Source: Deltaproteobacteria bacterium (GTDB lineage Bacteria; Desulfobacterota; Desulfobacteria; Desulfobacterales; ETH-SRB1). From it: 16,225 nucleotides of DNA. Shown in pieces: positions 1 through 7,247 of this stretch. The position numbers and the translations under genes are program-made. The notes below the pieces were generated by a model. The model ran no database searches, had not been told where the DNA came from, and was given only the letters and a program-made list of their open reading frames with translations. Where the stretch lies: assembly GCA_019314185.1 (NCBI GenBank), contig JAFCZU010000026.1, forward strand, positions 1-16,225, written 5' to 3'. Numbering within the stretch: position 1 is the first letter of the stretch; each line of letters starts with the position of its first letter.

Positions 1-318
1 CTGCTTGATGAAGCCTTTCAAAAACATGTTTTATCCCGCATTTTATCAGACAAAAAGGAGATGGACAGGCTGATAATGCTTAATCCATATATTTCACACT
101 TAGGCGATTTGCCGAACAAAAAGAAATTAATACAGGAAAACAGAAAGGCAATACTGTACAACTACAATGAAAAAATATATAAGAAAACACTTCTCAAAAT
201 TTACTCCAGAGTGATAAAAAAGCCGGTTTGCCAGAGTATAGACAAAAATATTCTTCTCTCAGAATTTTTGAACCCAAACAATTTCAGCCTGCTCAAATGG
301 AGCGATTATGTTGAATAA
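1..318 (+). CDS. C-terminal part of an unrecognised protein (5' truncated)
   Basis: The reading frame is open from base 1, so the true start lies before the window and 105 C-terminal residues are visible. The ATG at 61 is probably internal. The fragment is basic and helical, with many Lys, Tyr and Asn residues and no membrane segment. A stretch around residues 50-72 (AILYNYNEKIYKKTLLKIYS) loosely resembles the last helices of GT4-type glycosyltransferases, but this is not diagnostic and I do not assign a function. The stop overlaps the start of the HAD-family gene by 11 bases, so the two are very likely co-transcribed and translationally coupled. Confidence 0.7.
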   Translation: MLDEAFQKHVLSRILSDKKEMDRLIMLNPYISHLGDLPNKKKLIQENRKAILYNYNEKIYKKTLLKIYSRVIKKPVCQSIDKNILLSEFLNPNNFSLLKWSDYVE

Positions 319-1150
319 AGAACTGGTTTCAAAATATATTACCCTCCTTCATCCGATTCCCACCTCTTTAAAGCGCAGCGGAAATTTAAAAGAAAAGATT
401 AAATGTATTCTGTTTGATATTTACGGCACACTTTTTATAAGCGGTTCAGGCGATATAGGTGTCGCAAAAAAGGAACTGCAAAAAGCAGAAAAAATTGAGC
501 CTTTGCTGCAAAAATACCGGATAATCAAAACCCCCGAAGCTGTTTTAAAAGATCTGTTCATCGCTATTGAGAATAAACACAACCTAATAAAAAAAAACGG
601 TATAGATTTTCCGGAAGTTGAGATAGACCGCATATGGATGGGTGTTCTTGAAAATAACAATCCGGATACGGTCAGGAAGTTTGCAATAGAATACGAACTG
701 ATTACAAACCCTGTATATCCCATGCCAAATTTAAAAGAGCTGATTGCCGAATGTACGAAAAAAAAAGTATTGATGGGTATTATTTCAAATGCACAGTTCT
801 ATACATCATATCTTTTCAACTGGTTTTTAAATTCGGAATTAGAGGATCTTGGTTTTAATCCTGATCTCTGTTTTTTCTCATACAGGCTGGGCAGGGCAAA
901 ACCTTCGCCATTTATGTTTAAGATCGCCTTTGAAAAACTTAAAGAAATCGGTGTGTCGGCAGACTCAACCCTGTATGCAGGAAACGATATGTTAAACGAT
1001 ATCTATCCCGCAAAACAGGCTGGATTTAAAACAGCCCTCTTTGCAGGTGATGCAAGGTCTTTGAGGCTTAGAAAAGATGCTTCGAAATGTAAAAACCTGC
1101 GCGCAGATCTTGTCATAACCGATCTTATTCAACTTCTTGAATTTATATAG
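308..1150 (+). CDS. HAD-superfamily hydrolase, haloacid dehalogenase/phosphatase type
   Basis: A 280-residue protein with all four HAD motifs. Motif I is FDIYGTL with nucleophile Asp37; the Tyr two residues later is common in the dehalogenase-like branch. Motif II is IISNAQ with Ser160. Motif III is the GRAKPSP lysine at Lys198. Motif IV is YAGNDMLND with Asp227 and Asp231. Residues 50-150 form the helical cap expected between motifs I and II. Such enzymes usually hydrolyse small phosphorylated metabolites in the cytoplasm; the substrate cannot be read from sequence. The ATG at 308 follows GGAG at 299-302 and lies inside the end of the upstream gene. The next gene on this strand encodes a DUF89-like protein; DUF89 members are metal-dependent phosphatases in several organisms, so a shared role in metabolite clean-up is possible but only inferred. 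Confidence 0.85.
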   Translation: MLNKELVSKYITLLHPIPTSLKRSGNLKEKIKCILFDIYGTLFISGSGDIGVAKKELQKAEKIEPLLQKYRIIKTPEAVLKDLFIAIENKHNLIKKNGIDFPEVEIDRIWMGVLENNNPDTVRKFAIEYELITNPVYPMPNLKELIAECTKKKVLMGIISNAQFYTSYLFNWFLNSELEDLGFNPDLCFFSYRLGRAKPSPFMFKIAFEKLKEIGVSADSTLYAGNDMLNDIYPAKQAGFKTALFAGDARSLRLRKDASKCKNLRADLVITDLIQLLEFI

Positions 1151-1156
1151 AGAACT

Positions 1157-1447
1157 GTCAAAACTTTTAATCACGAAAACACGAAACGTAAAGAATTCAC
1201 GCCCAAAGGCCATGGTTTCCAAAATTGAAATAATAGTAACACTTGATGAACTCGTAAAAAGTCGAATTCATCAGGTGTTAGGTGTTAAGATAAAACAATT
1301 TAATTGTTATATCAGGTTCTTAACACTTAACACGTTTTGTAAAAAGTGGTTTTTGACTTTACGAAACCATCAACACTTTAGTTGTCTTAATTTAGTCCTT
1401 TTTTTGTGCTTTTAATATTTCGTGTTTTCGTGATAAAATTTTTATCA
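1157..1447. repeat. Nested inverted-repeat block, MITE-like or degenerate
   Basis: The 312-base gap between the HAD gene and the next gene is almost filled by inverted repeats. The outer arms share a perfect 16-bp core: TCACGAAAACACGAAA at 1171-1186 and its reverse complement at 1418-1433. Similarity extends outward to about 30 bases on each side. Inside, AACACTTGATGAA (1238-1250) pairs with 1267-1279 with one wobble, GTGTTAAGA (1282-1290) pairs with 1318-1326, and GATGAACTCGTAAAAAGTC (1245-1263) is partly inverted at 1355-1371. The block has no convincing coding content and I found no clear target-site duplication. It may be one large palindromic element or an element nested inside another. 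Confidence 0.65.
1431..1447. promoter_or_regulatory. 17-bp perfect palindrome just before the DUF89-like gene
   Basis: TGATAAAATTTTTATCA is a perfect dyad of 8-bp arms around one T. It overlaps the right end of the repeat block and ends directly before the AAAAAGGA ribosome binding site of the gene at 1463. It could be an operator or only the tip of the repeat. It is AT-rich, so chance is not excluded. Confidence 0.35.
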
Positions 1448-1462
1448 AAAAGGATGGTATAA

Positions 1463-3256
1463 ATGAAATCGCATGATAATGACTTAGATAACAAAAACAG
1501 TCGGTTACCGGATGAAAGCCCTGAAATGGATGCCTGGCTGACCACCTTTTTTATCGAAAACCATCTTGATTACTATGCCTACCAGGATCATGTATCTTCT
1601 CCTGAACAGATAAGGTTTATTGTCTATACAGAAGGAGAAGAGCGATATTATCCATGTTCAGACCGCATGTTTGAAGCAATCATGAACAAAAACAAGTCGG
1701 CCTTCATGCAAAAAAAATATAATGAGGTTCTTCAAAAAATATTGAATCTTATTAATGAGAAAATTGAAGATGAGAAAGAAAAAGCCTATCTTGAGTCTCT
1801 TATAATAACCAAGTACAAACATGAGACAAGAGATGAAATAATGATACCGTCCCGCCTGAAAAAGCGCCTCCTGGGAATCTTTTTAAACCGCACCCAGATT
1901 GAAGACCCATGTATTTGTGATAAAAACCTGCGAAACAGCAGAGCAGACAAAGCATTAAGCTCAGAAGCCTTTACCACGTCCATGAACCATGCGGATACAT
2001 CCAACATTAAAACACTTTCAGCCACACTTTCAGGAATAAGAAAGATTGTGCATCATCTCGAACTAAAAAGACTGTTTTCTCTGTCAGTAGAAAAATCTCT
2101 CTGGGAATCTGATAAAGCAGCAGGATATTCAAAGGATGACTATTTATCCTTTTTTAACCGTGGGTTTTCCGGAAACGGCCTTGAACCATTGCTTCATTTC
2201 CTGGAAATGGAGGAAAATAAAAAATCCGGGCACAAAAGGATACTCTGGCTTGCAGACGAAGCCGGAGAGATAATTGTAGATTTTGCCATAATCAAGTATC
2301 TGGCAAAGCTTGGCCATAAAATTATTATTGCGTTCAAAGAGGGGCCGCTTTTTACAAAAATAGATTTCTCTGATGCTGTTGGAAATGAAATATTAAGCAG
2401 CTACCTTGAAGAAGCATTAATTATTCACGAAAAAAACCTTGGTAAAAATGAATTAGCCGGTTTGCTGAGAAGTGATAAAAACATAATAATCATATCCGAC
2501 GGAACCAGTGAAAATCTTAATTTTCTTCTTGCATCTACGACATTTGCCAGAATTTTCAAAGAGGTTGACGGCGTTATATCAAGGGGAGATGATCAGCGGC
2601 GGCGGTTATTTGACACACACTTTCAATTTACCCAGGACGTCTATAATATCTCGGCAGGTGATAAAAATTCGGCTCTAATAAGTTTTAAACCCAGGCATCC
2701 GGCAGTAATAAAATTTACTCATCATGATCTTGAAAAGAAAGCAAAAACAATTATTGATCAAATGGAAGATGCAAAGAAAAAGGGTATGACTGTAATATTT
2801 TACAGCGGGATTATCGGTTCAATCCCCGGAAAAATAGAAATGGCAAAAAAGATTATGTCTGTTTTTATAAATCACCTGAAACAGCAGCTATCCATGACAT
2901 TTATAATAAACCCGTCTGATTATTATGAATCCGGGATGGATGCGGATGACCTGATGTATATGTGGGAAATCGTCCAAAGAAGCAGCCTGATCGACATATG
3001 GCGTTTTCAGACCTATGATGATATTGTCAAGACATTTCAAGCCATGGATAAAAAAGTCCCCCCCGAATGGGTGGGTAAAGACGCAACATTCAGCACCGGA
3101 TGCACAAAGGAGATGAAAATCGCACTTGAAGTCCAGCAAAAATATCCTGAAATGCAGATTATGGGGCCTGCGAGAGAAAGGTTTCTGAGACGTGATAAAT
3201 ACGGCATCGGAAAAATGTACGATCAAAGGCTGAGCGAAATTTGTCAACAGAAATAA
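1463..3256 (+). CDS. Large protein with a divergent DUF89-like core
   Basis: A 597-residue soluble protein that I do not recognise as a named family. Its middle can be aligned by eye with the canonical DUF89 protein at 11659. ILWLADEAGEIIVD (Asp265) matches ILYLTDNAGEIVFD. IIISDGTSEN (346-351) sits where VIDNGSDAPG sits. VDGVISRGDDQ (around 374-378) matches ADLIIAKGQGN. The metal-ligand Asn is Glu266 here, the third-ligand Asp is replaced by Ser or Glu, and the conserved Lys is Arg374. About 240 N-terminal residues and a 180-residue C-terminal part (including GMDADDLMYMWE, a short RFQTYDD stretch and a final TGCTKEM region) have no counterpart. If the homology is real, metal binding is altered or lost. 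The ATG at 1463 follows AAGGA at a spacing of about eight bases. There are no membrane segments. Confidence 0.75.
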   Translation: MKSHDNDLDNKNSRLPDESPEMDAWLTTFFIENHLDYYAYQDHVSSPEQIRFIVYTEGEERYYPCSDRMFEAIMNKNKSAFMQKKYNEVLQKILNLINEKIEDEKEKAYLESLIITKYKHETRDEIMIPSRLKKRLLGIFLNRTQIEDPCICDKNLRNSRADKALSSEAFTTSMNHADTSNIKTLSATLSGIRKIVHHLELKRLFSLSVEKSLWESDKAAGYSKDDYLSFFNRGFSGNGLEPLLHFLEMEENKKSGHKRILWLADEAGEIIVDFAIIKYLAKLGHKIIIAFKEGPLFTKIDFSDAVGNEILSSYLEEALIIHEKNLGKNELAGLLRSDKNIIIISDGTSENLNFLLASTTFARIFKEVDGVISRGDDQRRRLFDTHFQFTQDVYNISAGDKNSALISFKPRHPAVIKFTHHDLEKKAKTIIDQMEDAKKKGMTVIFYSGIIGSIPGKIEMAKKIMSVFINHLKQQLSMTFIINPSDYYESGMDADDLMYMWEIVQRSSLIDIWRFQTYDDIVKTFQAMDKKVPPEWVGKDATFSTGCTKEMKIALEVQQKYPEMQIMGPARERFLRRDKYGIGKMYDQRLSEICQQK

Positions 3257-3280
3257 GTCGGAAGGCAGAGATCAGAGGTC

Positions 3281-3404
3281 AGTTGGCGGTAAGCAGTTGG
3301 CAGTTGGCAGTTGGCGGAGCAAGAATTAATAATTTATGATTGTCGATTGAAAAGGTAGAGCGGAGCAACATCATTATTCGACGTTCGATGTTCGATGTTC
3401 ATCT
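3281..3404. repeat. Short tandem heptamer repeats in the 5' flank of the CNNM pair
   Basis: Two tandem heptamer runs occupy the 190 bases between the DUF89-like gene and the first CNNM gene. CAGTTGG is repeated three times at 3294-3314, with a further AGTTGGCGG copy at 3281-3289. TTCGATG-type units are repeated at 3378-3397 (TTCGACG, TTCGATG, TTCGATG). They look like slippage-prone spacer sequence. The ATG at 3395 lies inside the second run, one reason for preferring the later start at 3449. Confidence 0.7.
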
Positions 3405-3448
3405 TTCAAAATAACTTAGCGCTTATTCTAAAAAAACAGGATTGTGAA

Positions 3449-4468
3449 TTGGAACTTTCCATACTCATTAAAATAATCATAATATTTTTTCTACTGCTTT
3501 TTTCCGGCTGCTTTTCAGGAGCTGAGGCTGCTATGTTCTCTCTATCTCTTATACAGCGTGAACGTATAAAAAGAAGCGGGGGGGAACGGGCAGCTCTAAT
3601 AGAAAAACTTCTGTTACAGCCAAAACGGCTGATTATAACAATACTTATGGGCAACGATCTGGTTAATATCGCTGCATCGGTTGTTGCAACTTATCTGTTT
3701 GTATCTCTTGTCGGCGAATATGGCAAATGGGCAACGATTGCCATTATGACACCTGTAACACTTATATTCGCAGAAGTTATACCAAAAACCTTTTGTGTTG
3801 CCCACAATGAGCGTATCGCCCCATTTGTGTCCGGCCCTCTTTACCTGTTTTCAAAACTAATCACTCCCTTGCGGTGGGTTTTCAATGAGTCGGCAAATTT
3901 AATAATCAAATTTTCAGGTTTTGAAAAACGAAAAGCTCCATATGTCATTATGGAAGATGATTTTCGGGACATGGTTGATATAAGCCACGAAGACGGAGAG
4001 CTGAAAAAGATGGAAAAGGAACTTATTCATAATGTTTTTGAATTTAGCGATACTAATGTTTTCTCTGTTATGACTCCGCTGGATAAAATGTTCTGTCTGA
4101 CCGAAAATATGGATATTGAAACGATTACAAGACATGTAAAAGACAGCCATTTTTCCAGGATCCCTGTTTGCAAAGAAAACATTAATAACATTACAGGTGT
4201 TTTGTATGTAAAGGACTTGTTAAAAATCAAAATTAAAAAAATAAGTGGGGATATAAAACCTTTGCCGAAAATATGCCGGAAACCGTTTTTTATCCCGGAA
4301 ACAACAAAGGTTGATAAACTTTTTTATATCCTGAAGCAAAAACACACACATATAGCTATTTGCTTGAATGAACAGGAAAAGGTTTCCGGACTTGTTACAA
4401 TGGAAGATCTGTTGGAAGAGCTGTTTGGTGAAATCTACGACGAACATGATACGGATGGAGCAGGATGA
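3449..4468 (+). CDS. CNNM/CorC-type DUF21-CBS membrane protein, first of a pair
   Basis: A membrane protein of 339 residues from the TTG at 3449, which follows AGGA (3438-3441) at seven bases. The upstream ATG at 3395 would add 18 residues but lies in a heptamer repeat with no ribosome binding site. The DUF21 domain spans about residues 1-165: helix 1 ends in FSGCFSGAEAAMFSLS, and EVIPKTF is the usual signature near residue 110. A CBS pair occupies about 205-335 (VMTPLDKM, SRIPVC, VTMEDLLEELFGEI). The C-terminal CorC/HlyC transporter-associated domain is missing; the protein ends just after the CBS pair. CNNM/CorC proteins export Mg2+ (Na+-coupled in characterised cases), and CBS domains bind ATP-Mg. 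The stop overlaps the next start by four bases (ATGA), so the pair probably works together, perhaps as a heterodimer. Confidence 0.85.
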   Translation: MELSILIKIIIIFFLLLFSGCFSGAEAAMFSLSLIQRERIKRSGGERAALIEKLLLQPKRLIITILMGNDLVNIAASVVATYLFVSLVGEYGKWATIAIMTPVTLIFAEVIPKTFCVAHNERIAPFVSGPLYLFSKLITPLRWVFNESANLIIKFSGFEKRKAPYVIMEDDFRDMVDISHEDGELKKMEKELIHNVFEFSDTNVFSVMTPLDKMFCLTENMDIETITRHVKDSHFSRIPVCKENINNITGVLYVKDLLKIKIKKISGDIKPLPKICRKPFFIPETTKVDKLFYILKQKHTHIAICLNEQEKVSGLVTMEDLLEELFGEIYDEHDTDGAG

Positions 4469-5700
4469 CAATTTTGAGCATCATTATAATCATCTTTTGC
4501 ATCCTTATACAGGCTTTTTTTTCTGGTTCTGAGATGGTGTTGATAGCATCCAGCAAGCTGGGTCTCAGGCAAAAGATCGCAAAAGGATCAAAAGGAGCAA
4601 AGCTTGCTCTGGATATGATCAATAACAGGCAATGGTTTCTCGCTACGACAAGCACAGGAACAAACATGTTTGTGATAATATCCTCTGTTATTGCTGCAGT
4701 GTTGTTTCATCGTATTTTCGGAAATTTTGGAGAATTTCTTACAATTATTATCATTTCTCCTGTGCTGCTTATGTTCGGAGAAATAATTCCAAGAACACTA
4801 TTTCAGCAAAAAGCAACGGAAATCGCTCCCAAAATTGCTCGCACATTACGGATTGCTTCCAAGATTATCTCTCCTGTTACACACCTGGTTTTTTGGACAA
4901 GTAAACTCATCTATGGCCATCTTGGGCAGGAAGTCTTTAAAAAACAACATTTGATAACCAGGGAGGATTTAGCTCTGATGTTAAATATCACTAACAAAGA
5001 CAGTGATATGTCAGGGAAGGAAAAGAAGCTTATTCACAGGGTTTTTCATCTTGCCAGATCGGATGTCGCGGATGTAATGGTTCCCCTTATTAATGTTACC
5101 GCTATACCCGAAACAGCTTCTATAAAAGATGCAATAGTCGTAATAGGCCGAACCGGATATTCAAGACTTCCGGTTTTTAAAGAAAGAATCGATAATTTAA
5201 CAGGCACAATATATGCTAAGGATCTGCTTGATGTGCATGATATACAGATGCATATTGGTCAATACATACGAAAGCCGATTTATGTGCCGGAATTTAAAAG
5301 AGCGGACAAGCTTCTAATCTTATTCCAAAAAAGCCGCAACTCTATTGCAATTGTTGTTGACGAATACGGAGGATCTGCCGGAATCATAACAATTGAGGAT
5401 ATTCTTGAAGAGGTGGCAGGGGAAATTCGTGATGAATATGATATGGAAACAGGGCAGCTTGTCATGCTTGACAAAAACCGGTTTCTTGTAAAAGCTGTAA
5501 TGGAGATTGAGAGCGCCAATGAAAAAATGAATCTGAACCTGCCAAAAGAGGATTATGAAACGATCGGGGGGTTCTTGCTGAAACATTTCGGAAAAATACC
5601 TCAAAAAGGGGAGAGCTTCACATACAAAAACATGAAGTTCACGATCACGCAATCCAGCAAAAAAGCAATTCGTGAAATAATTATTGAAAAAGATTTGTAA
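4465..5700 (+). CDS. CNNM/CorC-type DUF21-CBS-CorC_HlyC protein, second of a pair
   Basis: A full-length 411-residue member of the family. The DUF21 membrane domain covers about residues 1-155, with FFSGSEMVLIASSKL after helix 1 and GEIIPRTLF near 105-113. The CBS pair lies at about 200-325 (DVMVPLINV, YSRLPVFKERIDN, TGTIYAKDLL, AIVVDEYGGSAGIITIEDIL). A CorC_HlyC transporter-associated domain fills 330-408. The predicted role is export of Mg2+ or another divalent cation across the inner membrane; older annotations call such proteins hemolysins. The gene starts inside the stop of its neighbour, so translation is probably coupled. The two proteins share domain order but differ in that only this one carries the C-terminal regulatory domain. 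Confidence 0.9.
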   Translation: MTILSIIIIIFCILIQAFFSGSEMVLIASSKLGLRQKIAKGSKGAKLALDMINNRQWFLATTSTGTNMFVIISSVIAAVLFHRIFGNFGEFLTIIIISPVLLMFGEIIPRTLFQQKATEIAPKIARTLRIASKIISPVTHLVFWTSKLIYGHLGQEVFKKQHLITREDLALMLNITNKDSDMSGKEKKLIHRVFHLARSDVADVMVPLINVTAIPETASIKDAIVVIGRTGYSRLPVFKERIDNLTGTIYAKDLLDVHDIQMHIGQYIRKPIYVPEFKRADKLLILFQKSRNSIAIVVDEYGGSAGIITIEDILEEVAGEIRDEYDMETGQLVMLDKNRFLVKAVMEIESANEKMNLNLPKEDYETIGGFLLKHFGKIPQKGESFTYKNMKFTITQSSKKAIREIIIEKDL

Positions 5701-5706
5701 CTATTT

Positions 5707-5730
5707 GCGTAGTCAGGCTGAAGTTTGTTT
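5707..5730 (+). repeat. Copy 1 of a CGTAGTCAGGCYGAAG repeat
   Basis: CGTAGTCAGGCTGAAG at 5708-5723 recurs with one change at 6833-6848, and weaker similarity continues downstream in both copies. The copies flank the DtxR-feoA1 unit in direct orientation. They are probably fragments of one dispersed intergenic repeat family. Confidence 0.6.
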
Positions 5731-5771
5731 AGCTTAACAGCTAATTATTTAAAATGAGACTTTTGCCGTTA

Positions 5772-5789
5772 TTCCTGCGAAAGCAGGAA
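5772..5789. terminator. REP-like hairpin downstream of the CNNM pair
   Basis: TTCCTGC-GAAA-GCAGGAA forms a perfect 7-bp stem with a GAAA tetraloop, 70 bases after the second CNNM gene. The surrounding GTTATTCCTGCGAAAGCAGG resembles the widespread proteobacterial CATTCCCGCGAAAGCGGGAATC repeat. It may act as a transcript end or RNA stabiliser, but no T-run follows directly. The rest of the 295-base gap holds only the dispersed repeat and the possible promoter described next. Confidence 0.5.
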
Positions 5790-5926
5790 AGGGCGTAAAT
5801 TTATCGAGGATACTTTTTTGTTGCTTGAAGCATATTACAGAAATTCAGAATCATTCCGACAACTGGAATAAGTAATGGGTAAGCTTGATGAAAATTTGCA
5901 TAGATTTTGAAAAATAATAAAAAAGC

Positions 5927-5970
5927 TTGACTTGGAATTTTTCAGGCGATAGTTAGATATATAAAACATA
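5927..5970 (+). promoter_or_regulatory. Possible promoter and operator region of the DtxR-feoA1 unit
   Basis: TTGACT at 5927-5932 fits a -35 element. AT-rich sequence around 5950-5966 (TAGTTAGATATATAA) could hold the -10 element, though spacing to a good hexamer is not ideal. TTAGATA here recurs in the TTAGATAGTTCTAA dyad at 6780, so an autoregulatory metal-repressor site is possible. This is a weak motif-level call. Confidence 0.3.
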
Positions 5971-5995
5971 AGTAGTTGCTGCTAATAAGGTGTTT

Positions 5996-6565
5996 ATGCA
6001 AAATAAAGATAATATTTCAAAAAAACCTCTGACACCAGCTATGGAAGATTATCTGGAGGCTATTTTTAATCTGGGTAAGGAAAAAAGAGTTGTCAGGGTA
6101 AAGGATATTGCCAAAAGGCTCAAGGTAAAGATGCCCACGGTTACAAGTATGCTCAAAACCCTTAGTAAGAGGAAATTAATCAATTATGAAAAATATGAGT
6201 ATCTTGAACTGACAAAAAAAGGGTTTGAAGTTGGCAGAGAAATACATCGGAGACATCATATCTTACGGAGCTTTCTGACGGATATCTTAAATATAGATTT
6301 TAAAAAAGCCGATGAAGAAGCCTGCAAAATGGAACATGCTGTCAGCGCCTCAACGCTTGACAGGTTTATAGAGTTTATGGAATTTATTCAATTCTGCCCG
6401 AGGGTAGGGTTAGACTGGCTGAAATATTTTGATGAATACCGGCTGCATGGTCAGGAACCGGATAAATGTCTGGCCAGGATGAAAGAATTTGCAGGTGGAT
6501 TCAAGGTCAGGATAAATACCATGAAAGAGGTGGAGAATAAAAATAATGGTGTTAAGCAGAATTGA
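5996..6565 (+). CDS. DtxR-family iron-dependent transcriptional regulator, short form
   Basis: A 189-residue regulator counted from ATG 5996, which has AAGGTG just upstream; a GTG at 5990 would add two residues. The N-terminal winged helix-turn-helix (about 12-75) has LTPAMEDYLEAIFNL and a recognition helix around MPTVTSMLKTL. The dimerisation/metal domain has HRRHHIL (His87/His88) and EEACKMEHAVS, where Cys110, Glu113 and His114 match the DtxR-type ligand set. The Cys lies where MntR has Glu, which favours Fe(II) over Mn(II) sensing by family knowledge. The FeoA-like SH3 domain of full-length DtxR is absent; separate feoA genes follow instead. The gene overlaps feoA1 by 20 bases and probably represses the feo genes when iron is sufficient. 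Confidence 0.88.
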   Translation: MQNKDNISKKPLTPAMEDYLEAIFNLGKEKRVVRVKDIAKRLKVKMPTVTSMLKTLSKRKLINYEKYEYLELTKKGFEVGREIHRRHHILRSFLTDILNIDFKKADEEACKMEHAVSASTLDRFIEFMEFIQFCPRVGLDWLKYFDEYRLHGQEPDKCLARMKEFAGGFKVRINTMKEVENKNNGVKQN

Positions 6566-6761
6566 TCCGGGGGAAGAGGTTACTCTTATAGATATTGATG
6601 GAGGAAGAGGGGTCAGGTCAAAGCTTTATAGTATGGGGCTTGTGCCTGGAATAACCCTTAAAATCTTGAGTCGGAACGGTTCAGGGCCTGTTATGATTGC
6701 GGTTAGAGATTCCAAGCTGGCTATCGGTCGAGGGATAGCGGAAAAGATTATCGTAGAATAA
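6546..6761 (+). CDS. feoA: FeoA-family protein 1
   Basis: A 71-residue SH3-like FeoA protein with the family core LYSMGLVPGITLKILSRNGSGPVMIAVRDSKLAIGRGIAEKI cut into recognisable parts: the GLVPG turn at about 32-36, GPVMI at 47-51, and the terminal GIAEKIIV strand. FeoA is a small cytoplasmic partner of the Fe(II) transporter FeoB. The start lies inside the end of the DtxR gene (ATG 6546), so regulator and FeoA are translated from the same message. This copy is separated from feoA2-feoB by 250 bases of repeats and may be a regulatory rather than transport-linked FeoA; that is inference. Confidence 0.88.
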   Translation: MVLSRIDPGEEVTLIDIDGGRGVRSKLYSMGLVPGITLKILSRNGSGPVMIAVRDSKLAIGRGIAEKIIVE

Positions 6762-6779
6762 TTTTTTTTCTTTTTAAAG

Positions 6780-6793
6780 TTAGATAGTTCTAA
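6780..6793. promoter_or_regulatory. Small dyad TTAGATAGTTCTAA, possible metal-regulator site
   Basis: TTAGA-TAGT-TCTAA is a perfect 5-bp inverted repeat directly after feoA1. The first 12 bases recur exactly at 11175-11186, in the leader of the NifX-like operon, and TTAGATA also occurs upstream of the DtxR gene. Identical 12-mers are expected by chance a few times in a window of this size, so this is only a candidate operator. Confidence 0.25.
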
Positions 6794-6832
6794 TTGCAAT
6801 AGATAATACTAAACAATTGAGGTGACTACCCA

Positions 6833-6982
6833 CGTAGTCAGGCCGAAGCTGTTCAGATTGAAGGGGTCAGAAGAACATGATTGCCGCATTTTCGCTTTTT
6901 CCTAACGGTCTTCAGCCTATCTACCTGAGTAGGGTGGATTAAGCAAAGCGAATCCACCAAAAAGCGGAAAGTGTCCCGCTTT
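6833..6982. repeat. Composite palindromic repeat between feoA1 and feoA2
   Basis: The 250-base gap between the feoA genes contains overlapping inverted repeats. GTAGTCAGGCCGAAG (6835-6849 region) is partly inverted at 6905-6924. GGTGGATT (6933-6940) pairs perfectly with AATCCACC (6951-6958). AAAGCGG (6961-6967) pairs with CCGCTTT (6976-6982). CGCATTTTCGCTTTTT upstream is roughly inverted around 6957-6972. The GGTGGATT...AATCCACC unit resembles repeats common in proteobacterial intergenic regions. No gene is supported here. The block may end the DtxR-feoA1 transcript and carry the start of the feoA2-feoB one. Confidence 0.6.
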
Positions 6983-7011
6983 AAGTTGGTAGCACAGAGG
7001 AGGTTTATAAA

Positions 7012-7245
7012 ATGAGTAAAATAATGATGCGAAAAATGAAGGATAACCAGTCCGGGATTATATCTGCTGTGAAGATTGGAGGCGAACTAGGCCGGCGCAT
7101 ACGTGATATGGGTCTTGTTCCGGGAGCGGGCATTAAGGTTAAAGGCCGCGCGCCTTTGTATGATCCTGTGGCTTTGAAAGTCATGGGGTTTACCCTGACT
7201 CTTCGGAACAATGAAGCAGACCATATAGAAGTGGAGGTGGAATAA
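7012..7245 (+). CDS. feoA: FeoA-family protein 2
   Basis: A 77-residue FeoA protein with RRIRDMGLVPGAGIKVKGRAP in two recognisable parts, then DPVALKVMGFTLTLRNNEADHIEV, the typical SH3-like ending. A perfect AGGAGG ribosome binding site precedes the ATG at 7012. It is only two bases from feoB, so this copy is the probable direct partner of FeoB at the inner face of the membrane. Sequence identity with the first FeoA looks low beyond the MGLVPG core, which argues for two specialised paralogues rather than a recent duplication. Confidence 0.92.
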   Translation: MSKIMMRKMKDNQSGIISAVKIGGELGRRIRDMGLVPGAGIKVKGRAPLYDPVALKVMGFTLTLRNNEADHIEVEVE

Positions 7246-7247
7246 AA

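Noticed and set aside
1137..1415. A 92-codon ORF in the gap after the HAD gene
   Set aside because: It runs through the inverted-repeat block, overlaps the end of the HAD gene, has no ribosome binding site, and its composition follows the repeats.
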